64,000 nucleotides of DNA from Aphrocallistes beatrix (taxonomy: Eukaryota > Porifera > Hexactinellida > Sceptrulophora > Aphrocallistidae): NCBI GenBank assembly GCA_963281255.1, contig OY725503.1, positions 3,534,001-3,598,000 on the forward strand. The letters run 5' to 3'. The notes below the pieces were generated by a model. It ran no database searches. It saw nothing but the letters and a program-made list of their open reading frames with translations, and had not been told where the DNA came from. This document shows, piece by piece, positions 9,348 through 19,907 of this stretch. Numbering within the stretch: position 1 is the stretch's first letter; every line of letters starts with the position of its first letter. The translations under genes were made by a program, and so were the position numbers.

Positions 9348-10622
9348 CTAATCACGAGTGTTGTATATACTGAAGCTCTCAACTATTTGAATGAATGCTA
9401 CCCCAGTTAGGTAATTATTTTTGTGTATATATAGGTATTTGGCTTGTAAACACTTTGCAATTTATTTTATACGCTTTTTCTTTTAAGATACAATTATATT
9501 CTGCAGCTTGTTATGAATGCAATTAATTCTAAGTTAATTCTGAACTTTGTACTTTCTCTTATTTAAAATGTTATCAATCGTCTGGTGGAGAGGAATTGTT
9601 GGAACTATTTTAATTATTTTCAGGCATTGCATCGAGAGTCCTTTCTTCGCTGTTTTGGTCCCTGTTGAAATAGACAGATTGCGATTGACTGAGGATAATT
9701 CGGTGGAAGGATACAAATATGCAGAGGTATCGTTTGGGAGATATTTTTAATTTGCATCTAAACACTTATCCATGGAGCCTGCATCAGCATTGACAAGCTT
9801 TCTGTATATTATTGCCTCGCAATCTTCAATCGTGAGGATGGAGAATATACCAGCAGACACTTGCACAGAGCTATTCGGTTGATGTATCTGGACTGTGAAT
9901 CGGGAGAATTGGGACATGTCTTTACTTATGCACCGTGGATTGGGCACAAGGGATTATCTAGGAGCGCGAGACGCTTATTTATCGATTTAGGCGTATTAAA
10001 ATTTATGGATTTGAGACTAGGAGCGTATCTCTGGAGGCTGTATACTACCCTGATTTGGCAATGTATGTAGTAAGTGTAATAGACGTCCTACTTCAAGCCA
10101 GTTTACATTAGCGCCAGCAGATGTCTGCTTTGGGTACGAAGTGTTGCCAGTCGCGCAGCGCAAGCGAGCGAGGCACATTCATAGTTTTGTATAGTACATA
10201 GTGTAGTGTAGCATCTTCGTATTTGAACATTTGTTGTATCAACTTTCAAAGTAGCAAACCATAACATCCAAGCAGTCACATCCTGCTGGTGTATGATACT
10301 TTTGTTAACTAATTATAATACGTATAAGAATTCGATTTCCAAAGGAACCCATATAAGTCTATCTTACCATGGATTCCAGATTATTTCTAATATCCTCTCA
10401 ACTCACTGACGGTTTAACAGTGTTAGTTTGCTTCGTTTGTTCTAACAATGGAAGTGAAACAATGATCCATTGCATTGCATCGATAATATATAACTTGACT
10501 GCTTCTGCTTTCAGTATAATACGAGTAACTTTAAGTCACATTCCTAAACTCTCATTTCAGTTTGAAAATTCTGGTAGTAGGTTTCTGTAGTTCAGTAAGT
10601 GTAGCTATTTCCGCAGAAGTTG
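9348..10622. other. Intergenic RhoGEF to vigilin; one doubtful spliced frame
   Basis: The RhoGEF 3' UTR is AT-rich. Two open stretches, 9568-9726 and 9836-10070, could join in phase across a GT-AG interval, but the product resembles nothing I know (see findings). Near 10150-10175 is a short relic of the GCGCAGCGCAAGCGAGCG repeat found elsewhere in the window. The last bases before the vigilin start, TATTTCCGCAG, look like a 3' splice acceptor. Confidence 0.45.
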
Positions 10623-13600
10623 ATGGCTAGTTCGGATGAAGAGGGTATTTCTAAGAGTTCGCAATATTACGGCGAGTTATTCCCTCCTCTTTCGACAGGT
10701 GGACACTCACCCCCCTCTGCCTCACAGGCTAAATCCAATGCCTCCAAGAGTGCAGGCACGAAACTAAAATCAAAGAACATCACACAGAGTCTTACAATTC
10801 CGCTGCAGAAATGCAGTTTCACAAATTTCGGCACTCGCGACCAGACAATGAATGACGCTTGTAAGCTGGTACGAACTGAAACCGGCTGCCAGCTAGAGGT
10901 ATACTCGGACAGGGAAGAGATTCGCATTATGATCACAGGATTGGCAGAGAACGTGAAACAAGCGAGGAAACGTCTGACGTACGAGTTGGAATCCAAAGAG
11001 ACGGTCCAAGTTCACGTGCCTAAGGACTTGCACAAGCACATTCTCGGAAAGAAGGGACAGAAGCTGATTGACATCCAGAGGGAGACCGGAACTAAGATCA
11101 CAGTCCCGCGGGCAGATAGTGAGTCGGAGATGGTGAACATTTCCGGACCTAAAGATAACCTCCTAACTGCCCAACAACGTCTATCCGACATCATCCAGGA
11201 CAGAGCGAATAAGAACATCCTCTACCTACCTTTCCCTAGGGAGCTGGTGCCATTCCTACAGAAGGAGGGCGATACCATCAGGGACCAGTTCGATGTGAAC
11301 TTGTCCTACCCCAGTCGCAACTCAGAGAGCTCAGAGGTCAAACTGACCGGCGAAAACCGGATGCTAGACGCCGCGAAGGAATGGATTAACAAGTTCTCTC
11401 TCCAGCAGCAGGCCTCAATCACCACAGTGAAGGCGAACATCCCTAAATCCAAATACAAGTATATTATCGGGAAAGACGGCCGTAACGTGCGAGAAATAAT
11501 GAATAACTTCAATGTGTCTGTTGAAATTCCTGCCAAAGATGATGGAGATGAGCATGTAGTGTTGAGGGGACCTCGAGACAAAATCAACGAAGCTCTGAAA
11601 GACATTGAGAAGAAAATGAACTCTTTCCTGGAAACTGTCCTCAAAGCTCCTCCCTGGTCCCATCGCTACTTCATCGGACATAAAGGGGAGGAGCTAGCCA
11701 ATCTGAAGTCAGAGTTTCCAGATGTAAATGTGGAGTTTCCACGTGTGAAGACAGAGCTGGGCAGGAGTGATGAGGAGGGGATGAAAGAGGACGAAATCAA
11801 AATCCGAGGGGACCCCCAGCAAGTGATCCGAGTGAAGGAACGCATCGAGCAGTTACTGAAGGACATCCTGTTGACGCTGACACACGAGGAGATAAAGCTG
11901 AACAACAAGTGTATCGTGTCTAGGAACACCAAAAGGCCAGCACTCACGGGTCTACTGAAATCCGCGGTGTATAAGGCCAGAGCGAGCGGGATTGCGGTTA
12001 GGTTTATGGCGGATAAGAACCAGCTCCTCCTCGACGGGGACATCGACCGAGTCCACCAGACGAAAGAGGATCTCCTGAAGCGGATCGCTCAGGTGGAGAA
12101 GTCCAAGGAGCGAGACCTGGTGGTGGCCTACTTCCTGCACCCCTTGGTCCGCGGGGAGCCTCATGAGGCCGACTCGACACGGGCTGTGGAGAGGAACCAC
12201 GGTGTGAGGATCAAGTTCTTCGGGATCGAGGACGATCCATCCGAGGTCATCCGCATCTCAGGAGAGATCGAGAGTGTGGATGTAGCTTATAAGGAACTGA
12301 AACTTAAGGTGAAAAGGTTGCAGGAAGATACGGTGAGCAGAGATGTAAAGCTGTACGAGGAGTTCCATGACCATCTGGAGAACGGAGCAGGGAGAAGAGA
12401 GCTGCAGAGAATCAAAGAAGAGACGCACTCACGTATCCAGCTGTTCCGTGAGAACCACGTGGCAATCCTTGTGGGAACAGAGAGGGACATCTTGAAGGCG
12501 GAGCAGCTGCTGATACAAGCACAGGACAAGTTCTTGGACACTGTCACTGAGAGTCTGAACATTCCCAGCCAGCTGCATCGAGTGATAATCGGACAGAAGG
12601 GGAAACAGGTGCAAGCGCTGGAGGCAGAGTTTGGCGGGGTTAAGATCCATATGCCCTCCCTGGATGAGAGACAAGCGGCCGATGAGAAGTTCAACCCAGA
12701 CCTGGTGACAGTGACTGGCCCGAGCAAATCAGTCGCCAAAGCGGCGGACAAGATCAAAGAGATCGCATCCAAACCGGAGAACTGCTTCGAGGAAGTGAAG
12801 ATCTCACCTCAGCACATGGCCTACTTCCGGAGTTATCGCCGCGCGGGGGTCATGTTACACGATCTGAGGGAGGAGTTCAATGTGAGGACGTTCCTCCCGG
12901 CCCGCTACGACCGCACTCTGTCCGAGCATGACAAGAAGCTGATCACCCTGATCGGGGGCAGTAAGCAGGTGGTACAGGCCAAGAAGGAACTGGAGAATAT
13001 CATAAGCGGGCTGGAGAAAGAGGTGCGAGAAATGGAAAGTATGCCGCAGTCCTACCGACGTAACTTCTTCAAGCATAAGGCAGAGCTGCTGATAGATCTA
13101 GAGGAGGATTTCGATGTCAAAATCTCACTTTCCAAAGGCGAAGGGGAATTCTGTGACATCACGGTGGATGGACCTAAGATTTTCGTGGACTCCTGCCTTG
13201 CCGAGATTAGAGAGCTGATACAGGCGTGGGACGACGAGGTAACTCGAGAGGAGACGGTGGAGCCGACATATCTACCTCGCATACGAGGGAGGGGGAACCA
13301 GAACCTGTTCACTCTGGAGGAGGAGTTCAATGTCGAGATTAAGGTGGTGACGCCTTCAAACGCACCTGCTGTACTGGTTGTGACAGGCGCCCCGTCCCAG
13401 GTGGACCAGGCGATGGGGGCCCTGCTCAGCTATGTACCGGTGGAGAGGGAGATCGACATTCCGCCGAGGTTTGTGCGAGTTATGAAGAGCGGAGAAGTGC
13501 AAGACCTGGAGCAGAAATACTCCGTGAGGATAGACCTGCCACGTCGCGGGTCTACCGGTATGACGTACGTGCAGGGACCTGCCGAACCGGTGGAGGAGGT

Positions 13601-14489
13601 GATGAAGGAGTTGAGTGAGCGAGTGGAGCGATGGATCCAGGAGGAAGACGAAGAGGCTTCTAGAAACTTCTATTTGGAGATAGACATTCCGAAGGAGTTC
13701 CACCCACGCATCATGGGGAGGGGGGGTGCCTTCAGGAAGCAGATAGAAGGAGACTTCGGTGTCAGTCTGAAGTTCCCCAGTCAGATGTCAGATGAGACGT
13801 CGGTAGGGGTAGTGGGGGTACAGGAGAATACAGAGAGAGCGCAAGGATTCATCCAGGATCAGGTTGTAACTAGTTAACGATAGAAATACAGTCAGGTGGC
13901 TAGTGATTTTTTTAAAAATTGTTCCCTTATTCTCTGGTAATTCATATAATTAGACCTGACTGTATATGATCTTACGAGTGCCTAACTAACTGACTGAGTT
14001 TACCTCCCATGTATTTAGATCGAGAAGTGGGGATCACAGACTACCATCTCTGTCAGTATACACCACAGATACCACGGTAGGATCATCGGTGCTAAAGGCA
14101 GGGCGATCAATAAACTGAAAGAGGACTTCGGGATTGTCTCCATCGACTTTCCTAAGAACCCATCCCTACCCAACCAGAACAGCGTCCGTATCACCGGGTC
14201 GCATGAGAGCATAGAGCGCTGTCGGGCCCATCTGCTGGAACAGGTGGAGGAGTGGGACAAAGTGGAACCTTCTGACCCACAGCCTGAATTCTCCAGGCGC
14301 CCTACGAACCAGCATGCCGCACCCACCTCCGTACACTCCCAAGGGTTCTCTGTCATGGACGCACCATGGACCAGTCCCCCTCCCGAGCCTTCCTTCTTCT
14401 CACAGGACGACTCTGACTTTCCGACTCTCCAGCCGACCCCAGCAACACACAGCAAGGCGGGCAACTGGGCCGCGAAAGTCAAGCACTAA
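10623..14489 (+). CDS. HDLBP: Vigilin (multi-KH RNA-binding protein), two exons
   Basis: Vigilin binds RNA through many KH domains and is linked to ER-associated translation, tRNA and mRNA metabolism. Exon 1 is 10623-13862. A 156-bp GT-AG intron spans 13863-14018 and exon 2 is 14019-14489. The phase is exact, giving about 1236 residues against 1268 in human. Tandem KH repeats run the whole length. Intact GXXG loops include ILGKKGQKL, IIGKDGRNV, FIGHKGEEL, IIGQKGKQV and, in exon 2, IIGAKGRAI. Several repeats are degenerate (FLQKEGDTI, FFKHKAELL), as in known vigilins. The start is the ATG in MASSDEEG; the TTG one codon upstream is not used. The tail is Ser/Pro-rich, ending ANWAAKVKH-like, typical of vigilin. 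Confidence 0.96.
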
Positions 14490-15097
14490 CAGGTGTCTCC
14501 ACCTGTTTGTTCATAACAATTGTATCTATTCTTCACAGAATTAGATATGTGCTACTCTCTACCCCATCTATCTATTTTAGACTTATAAAATTAGGCTAGT
14601 ATTAAAGTTTAGCTGATACTTATCAATCTGGATTATTTAAATTCTTAATTAAATTGATTGCTGTGTACACATATGTACTGGGGATATTGGAAAGGGATTA
14701 CTTATATGTTAGCTGGCGATATTTTAAAGCGCCTTAAATTTGCATTATCGGCCAGATTTGATTTCTATCGAACAAAAAACTTCTTACATCGCTCCATTAG
14801 ATAAATATTATCGGCGGCCGACATATAAATAAAGCATATTGAAATTTTTACATGAGGGTAAATACAAACTTCTGTGTACTGCATTAAATACAGCTATCCG
14901 TCATCTCAATGTCCTACAGTCGAAATCGTTTTTTTTGTCCATTTAATTACACTATCTAGGCGACAAAAAAATCAGATGAAATTACTATGAGTAAAACAAT
15001 TTATGCAAATATTTATGACAAAAAAAAAACGATGAGACAAAAAAAAACCGGTGCCAAAAACCCGATTTCGACTGTATTTCCGGCAGTATGTGTGAAA
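14490..15097. other. Intergenic vigilin to cyclin H
   Basis: AT-rich and no gene seen. In-frame codons upstream of the cyclin H start (from 14987) encode a lysine-rich stretch unlike the family. An acceptor-like ATTTCCGGCAG ends at 15086, 11 nt before the chosen ATG, which argues that the upstream codons are intronic or outron sequence. Confidence 0.5.
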
Positions 15098-15964
15098 ATG
15101 TTCAATGAGAGCACACACAAGAAGCACTGGCTCTTCCCTAGCCTCGCTGACGTGCTGGAGCTGAGGAGAAAAGCTTGTGAGAGTCACTTGGACGCGTACA
15201 AACCGAGTTCTCCCATTTCTCTGGGAGAGCAGAGCCTTCTTATCCGATACTATTCCAAAGAGCTGGTCAAATTCTGTTCTGTGTTCCAACCGCCAGTACC
15301 CCCCGGCTCCATCTACACAGCACTCATCTACTTCAACAGACTCTACCTCCGTCAGTCCGTGCTCCAGCTCCAGCCACGAGACATGATGTTCTCCTGTGCC
15401 TACCTCGCCTTCAAGGTAGAGGAGTACAACCTCTCCATCGATCAGTTTCTCAAAGTCCTGCCGAAAGATATGCAGCAGCAAGTGGGACGGACAGTTATCG
15501 CTTTCGAGTTGACCATCATGAGTAGCATTGACTGTGAGCTGACGGTGTACAACCCGTATCGACCGCTGCATGGACTTCTCACTGACATGAAGGTGCGGCA
15601 CTCTGAGGAGATAGAACAACTGGAGGAGAAGAGCAGTCAGTACCTGTCCAACTCCATTCTGACAGACGTAGTGTTCCTGTATCCGCCCAGCCAGATGGCG
15701 CTCTGTGCTATCTACATTTCTTCCCAAGAGCTGGCATTGGATATAGAACAGTATTTGGAGGAGTGCATCTTCTCTGACCAACCGGGCGGGATGGAACAAG
15801 CTCTCAAGATGATGCGAGAGCAAGACAACATTGTGAAATCGCATTTCGAGCTGTCTCGAGATGACACAGAGTGGAAAGCAGTTGAAAAGAAATTGGAAGG
15901 TTGTAGGAACCCTGAGTTTGACCCTGGAGATCCCCAGTTTGTATTCCGAGCTAAGAGCCTTTAA
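15098..15964 (+). CDS. CCNH: Cyclin H, CDK-activating kinase and TFIIH subunit
   Basis: Cyclin H partners CDK7 and MAT1 in the CDK-activating kinase and in TFIIH, in the nucleus. From this ATG the protein is 288 residues and begins MFNESTHKKHWLF, matching the family opening (human MYHNSSQKRHWTF). The cyclin box segments EFCSVFQPP-like, ALIYFNRLYLRQSV, CAYLAFKVEEYN and YNPYRPLHGLL are all conserved. The second fold and a short tail end in PQFVFRAKSL. The acidic/lysine C-terminal tail of human cyclin H (323 residues) is reduced. A further upstream in-frame ATG at 14987 would add 37 unusual residues and is not favoured. The 428-codon antisense frame is a shadow. Confidence 0.95.
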   Translation: MFNESTHKKHWLFPSLADVLELRRKACESHLDAYKPSSPISLGEQSLLIRYYSKELVKFCSVFQPPVPPGSIYTALIYFNRLYLRQSVLQLQPRDMMFSCAYLAFKVEEYNLSIDQFLKVLPKDMQQQVGRTVIAFELTIMSSIDCELTVYNPYRPLHGLLTDMKVRHSEEIEQLEEKSSQYLSNSILTDVVFLYPPSQMALCAIYISSQELALDIEQYLEECIFSDQPGGMEQALKMMREQDNIVKSHFELSRDDTEWKAVEKKLEGCRNPEFDPGDPQFVFRAKSL

Positions 15965-16451
15965 CTTTTTGTTCAGTATATTATGTCTCTGTGTTTTAAC
16001 TGCTACGAGAAATCTTTGTTTGTTCCTAGTACTATACCACAAGCGCGCTTCGCTTGCTTGCGCTGCGCGGCTGGCAAACACAAAGTGTCCGACAGAGGCA
16101 TCTTTTGAGCGCCTAGGCTCACATTGATTAATTGTAAGGTAGATAAGATCTCTAAATACGTCTGTCTTACTGTTATAATCAATATCAACTGAAGAATCAC
16201 CAAATTTGTCAAATTTTTTGATGTGTAATGGTAACGGCATAACAGAGTGATGAGTCAATAAGACAAACGTATTTAGAGATGTTGTCTACCTTATAATTAA
16301 TCAATGTGAGCCTAGGTGCCAAAGAACGCCTCTGGCGGACACAAAGTGTTCGCCAGCCGCGCATCGCAAACAAGCGAGCGCGGTTGTACATATATAGTAG
16401 ATACACATTGATCGAGTTTTAATAGTAAGGATTAGCATTCTCAGTGAAGGA
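15965..16451. repeat. Fold-back repeat of the AAGCGCGC dispersed family
   Basis: Two arms of about 130 bp (about 16038-16175 and 16265-16390) are inverted copies of one another around a centre of about 90 bp. The arms carry the GCGCTTCGCTTGCTTGCGC motif, the TGTGTCCG hairpin core and TCACATTGATTAATT. After the right arm comes ATCGAGTTTTAATAGTAAGG, a terminus shared with copies near 50435 and 60480. It fills the space between cyclin H and the NDUFA3-like gene. Confidence 0.8.
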
Positions 16452-16730
16452 ATGGGAGCAGAGTTGTACAGATTCGCAAAGATAGGTTGGCAGAGAGAAC
16501 CGGTGATTTTCATTTCTATCGTAATCGGTTTTGGCTCACCGCCCATCTTCGTGATGTTACCCACAACTCAGGATAGATTCAGAGACATCCGGTCCTTCCC
16601 CAGGGAGTACCCGTGGCCAGAGAATTCGGACGAGCGACGCAAACCGATACTAGAACTGAAGTTCAAACAACAACACGAAGACCCTGTCAGGGACTACATT
16701 CAGTATCAATTCAAAGATGATCTCTTCTAG
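16452..16730 (+). CDS. NDUFA3: NDUFA3-like small subunit of mitochondrial complex I
   Basis: A 92-residue protein with one membrane segment at about residues 17-37. It shares with NDUFA3 a short basic/aromatic start, then W followed by EPVIFISIVIG and a PP motif, then a Y-x-x-P region (FPREYPWPENSD versus YNYPVPVRDDG in human). NDUFA3 is an accessory subunit of the inner-membrane arm. Human NDUFA3 is about 84 residues, so the length fits. The C-terminal 30 residues do not match well. The gene begins 7 nt after an acceptor-like TTCTCAG and lies 142 bp upstream of glomulin on the same strand. The assignment rests on a short motif and could be wrong. Confidence 0.6.
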   Translation: MGAELYRFAKIGWQREPVIFISIVIGFGSPPIFVMLPTTQDRFRDIRSFPREYPWPENSDERRKPILELKFKQQHEDPVRDYIQYQFKDDLF

Positions 16731-16872
16731 TTGAGACTCGCATACGAATACGTGCTAGAACATATGTTATGTCCTGTGTCTTATGATATATCGCCGTGGT
16801 TAATGAAACCGTTTTGTTCTCTTTACTTCAGATGTGAATTGATTATTTATATTTGCCAACAGAACGTTTAGC

Positions 16873-18621
16873 ATGGAATCTCACAGCCACTCTCTACTCT
16901 CTCGTATAGAGACCTGCGACACTTCACACCTCTCCACCCTGCACCAGGACATCTACAACCTGTCCGGGGAGGAGCTAGGGGGGCTAGTTCTAGACCTCAT
17001 TCCCGCTCTCTTCCGTAGGCTCCAGCTGGACTCACATCTCACCTCTCTACACGCACTCGAGTATGTTGTCACCAGCTGTAGCCCTAAAGAGGTGCTCCTC
17101 TCTCTGATGGAGGTCAGCTGCTCGACCGCAGACACCTACAAGCCTACCCTCTACCTGCTCCACCTCAGGATGCTAGCTCTCGTCCTCAACAGCCTCCCCC
17201 CCTCCTCCCTCAGCCACGCCCTCCCCGCACACACCCACTCACTCCTGCAGATAACGGAGCAGCTCAGCGAGACAGGGGACTCTGACACGGAGGTGTGGGA
17301 GGGAGGAGGAGGAGAAGGGGGAGGAGGGGTGGAGTGGCTGTTATCTCTACATTCTGTTTTCGATATAGACTTCAAATCGAATCAACTCAAACTTATCAGT
17401 GCGAAACGTAGCAACAGATTCGAACTGAGTACTCTCCTCATCTCTAACTCTCTCCTCATCTCATCTCTCCGCTCGCTACAGGAGACCTCCCTGCCATACC
17501 TCCAAACAGAGTTCTCCTCCACCCTCGCCTTCCAGCTGTGGCTCCTGGGTCTCTCCCTCAGACTCCAGCTCACGCACCGAGACCCCTGCACGCGGTTCCT
17601 CTTCAGCCAGATCATCAGGTGCAGACTGAAAGCTATCCTCGCACTGACCCACTTCACAGATCTCAGCTCCCTCCTCTCCTCTGTCGACACGTTTCCGGAA
17701 CAGGAGGGGGAGCAGGAAGGTTTTAAGAAGATGGTCGGGCTAGGCTTGTCCCTCTACATCCACCTCTCCATTTCACACCCACAACGTCTCCTCCTGGACC
17801 CTGTCCCCCTCTGTCTATCCCGTGGGTACCTGTACGAGTGCATGTGTCCGGTGTCCAGTGTCCTCCTCTCGCATTCCGCGCCTCACATCACATCTCTGGG
17901 GCTGTCCCTGCTAGAGGGGGAGGGGTCGGCCTCTTGGCTGCTGGGGGGACAGAGCGAGTGGGAGACTCACGGGGAGATTTGCCACTTCCTCACAGAGGTC
18001 ATGCTGTACAGTGAAGAGGAGAAATGCAGACAGAGAGCAGTGCTCCTATTCAAGAAACTTCTCCCCTTCTACCCACCGCCACTCCTCCACTGGCTCTACC
18101 GATACCTCTTGTGGAAGGTACACGCCCCCCCGGCTGTCGGCTTCCTGATCTCCTCCTTGAAGGAGGAGGTACACGCGACACTGTCAGGGTGTCGGGGGGA
18201 GGGGCACAAGGAGTACTTCACTGGCACTGCTCTGCTCTTGCTGCTGAGGAGAGTGGTGCGGGTGGGAGTCACTGAGCCTGGCCAACTCTTGGAACAGGCT
18301 GACCCCATCCTCAGCTCCCTCAACCTGCTACGCTACCTGATGCTACGGGACCCTAGGGAGAAGAACCACACTCAAATCTGGCGGCTTTTCTCCCGCATCG
18401 ACGCATACTCCTCCCATCTCTCTCTCCTCCTGACAGAGGCTATCCATCAGACTGGCAGAGACCTGGAGCTGTCGCAGAGCGAGGAAAGTCGGACGAAGAG
18501 AAACTCTGTCCCCTCACACCCCACCACGCTAATGCTGCAGCAAGATCTCAACAGACTAGCCCTCCTCCAGGACCTGAATGCCCGCCTGAGAGAGATCCTA
18601 TCACAGAGTGCCACTGTATAA
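16873..18621 (+). CDS. GLMN: Glomulin, CRL ubiquitin-ligase regulator
   Basis: Glomulin is an all-helical HEAT-like protein that binds the RBX1 RING and blocks E2 recruitment to cullin ligases. The 582-residue length matches the family (594 in human). CSPKEVLLSLMEV (about residues 69-81) aligns with human CNPKELLLGLLEL. Near the C-terminus ADPILSSLNLLRYLMLRD (about 477-494) aligns with the human SDRIMASLNLLRYLVIKD segment in the RBX1-binding part. A Gly/Glu-rich low-complexity insert (GGGGEGGGGVEW, about 143-155) is unusual. Codon use is very C/T-rich compared with neighbours. Single exon; a TTGCCAACAG acceptor-like site precedes the ATG by 10 nt. Confidence 0.88.
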   Translation: MESHSHSLLSRIETCDTSHLSTLHQDIYNLSGEELGGLVLDLIPALFRRLQLDSHLTSLHALEYVVTSCSPKEVLLSLMEVSCSTADTYKPTLYLLHLRMLALVLNSLPPSSLSHALPAHTHSLLQITEQLSETGDSDTEVWEGGGGEGGGGVEWLLSLHSVFDIDFKSNQLKLISAKRSNRFELSTLLISNSLLISSLRSLQETSLPYLQTEFSSTLAFQLWLLGLSLRLQLTHRDPCTRFLFSQIIRCRLKAILALTHFTDLSSLLSSVDTFPEQEGEQEGFKKMVGLGLSLYIHLSISHPQRLLLDPVPLCLSRGYLYECMCPVSSVLLSHSAPHITSLGLSLLEGEGSASWLLGGQSEWETHGEICHFLTEVMLYSEEEKCRQRAVLLFKKLLPFYPPPLLHWLYRYLLWKVHAPPAVGFLISSLKEEVHATLSGCRGEGHKEYFTGTALLLLLRRVVRVGVTEPGQLLEQADPILSSLNLLRYLMLRDPREKNHTQIWRLFSRIDAYSSHLSLLLTEAIHQTGRDLELSQSEESRTKRNSVPSHPTTLMLQQDLNRLALLQDLNARLREILSQSATV

Positions 18622-19026
18622 CGGCGTAGTGTAGCAACGTGCGAGGAGCTCAATCTATTTTATCCTCGTATGCTAATACAGTCAGAGTCGCTTATTATGA
18701 ACCACCAGGGGACCCAGTAATGTGTTGATGTAATAGAGAACTTCATATTCATCGAACTTGATTCAATACATATCCTATGTGTGTAATTAAGTTGAGACAT
18801 ACTACTTAGTACTTACTAAAGATCTTTAGAGCCCTCTGGTTGAGACCAGAAGATTAATTCATAATAAACGACCCTGACTGTATTGTACTTCCTTTCGTTT
18901 GATTATGTTTAAGTTAACCTTCTGCGAATATTAGTATACGTAGGCTCAAAAATTTTGAACACCCCGCCCTCGTATAATGTAATATCAACAGTGTGTTATC
19001 GTTCTTGAGTCCATCAGCTGTAGCAC
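18622..19026. other. Intergenic glomulin to GST 1, containing a small TA-flanked MITE
   Basis: Apart from the element at 18679-18880 there is only AT-rich sequence. Just before the GST start, TCCATCAGCTGTAGCAC is shared with the same position before the second GST. Confidence 0.5.
18679..18880. mobile_element. Tc1/mariner or pogo-type MITE, 202 bp
   Basis: Ends are CAGTCAGAGTCGCTTATTAT and its near-inverse ATAAACGACCCTGACTG, flanked on both sides by TA (18677-18678 and 18881-18882). The second member of the family is at 50763-50942. Confidence 0.85.
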
Positions 19027-19722
19027 ATGTCGGAACTTAAGTTATTCGTGGACATGATCTCACAGCCGTGCAGGGCTGTCTGTCTCTTGCTGGAGATTAA
19101 CAACATTCCTTACACGAAAGAGGTTGTCAACCTGCTCAAGCAGGAGCAGTTAAGTCACGCAGAATTAAAGAGTCTGAATCCTAATGGTAACGTTCCAACC
19201 TTGAAAGAGGGGACATTTTCGCTGTACGAGAGTGGAGCCATCCTCCGATATCTCTGCTCCTCCCGCAAACTACCGGATCACTGGTACCCACAGGAGCTGA
19301 AGACGAGGGCTAAGGTGGACCAGTACCTGGACTGGCACCATTCTACCATCCGGGCTGGATCGACTGGTTGGTTCTTTAACCAATACATCATGAAGAAACC
19401 GGCGACAGATCCGAAGATAGTCGAAAGCAAGAAACTTCTCGCGAAGAGCTTGGGCATCCTAGACGGCCACACTTTGAAGGACAGTGCATTCATAGCAGGA
19501 GACAAGATCTCCATCGCAGACCTTCAGGCATTGAGTGAGTTAGTACAGCACTGGATGGTACAGAAGAATGTGTATGCTGGCTATCCCAATATAGAGAAGT
19601 GGGTGGATGCTTGTCTACAGCAGCTACAACCACATTTTGATGAGGTGCACTCCCTCGTATACACCCTTAGGGACAAACAGGTGTTCGAGGTGGATTCTGA
19701 GCCGCTTAAACCGAAGCAATAG
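19027..19722 (+). CDS. Theta-class glutathione S-transferase 1
   Basis: Conjugates glutathione to electrophiles in the cytosol. The 231-residue length fits theta GSTs. The N-terminal thioredoxin fold carries SQPCRA with catalytic Ser12 (theta enzymes use Ser), the cis-Pro in NVPTLK and the ESGAILRYL glutathione site. The C-terminal helical domain starts RAKVDQYLDWHHSTIR, aligning closely with human GSTT (RARVDEYLAWQHTTLR). FIAGDKISIADLQAL is the conserved folding motif. Single exon. A near-identical gene follows 185 bp downstream on the same strand. Confidence 0.95.
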   Translation: MSELKLFVDMISQPCRAVCLLLEINNIPYTKEVVNLLKQEQLSHAELKSLNPNGNVPTLKEGTFSLYESGAILRYLCSSRKLPDHWYPQELKTRAKVDQYLDWHHSTIRAGSTGWFFNQYIMKKPATDPKIVESKKLLAKSLGILDGHTLKDSAFIAGDKISIADLQALSELVQHWMVQKNVYAGYPNIEKWVDACLQQLQPHFDEVHSLVYTLRDKQVFEVDSEPLKPKQ

Positions 19723-19907
19723 CATATTTAAAATTGACGTTGTTGCTAGAGAACTTTTACCTTTTAGAAGCTTTATATTGTATCGATATTTTGTATAGAT
19801 GTTGAGATCACATTAGTCCTCACTTGTGAACTTATAGTAATGGATTTTATTAAATCTAGCAGTATAACATACAGTGTGGTTGTTGTCCAGTCCATTAGCT
19901 GTAGCAC

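Noticed and set aside
14972-16258. 428-codon open frame on the minus strand
   Set aside because: It is fully antisense to cyclin H and its 3' repeat. The plus-strand protein is a clear ortholog and the antisense product has no recognisable domain.
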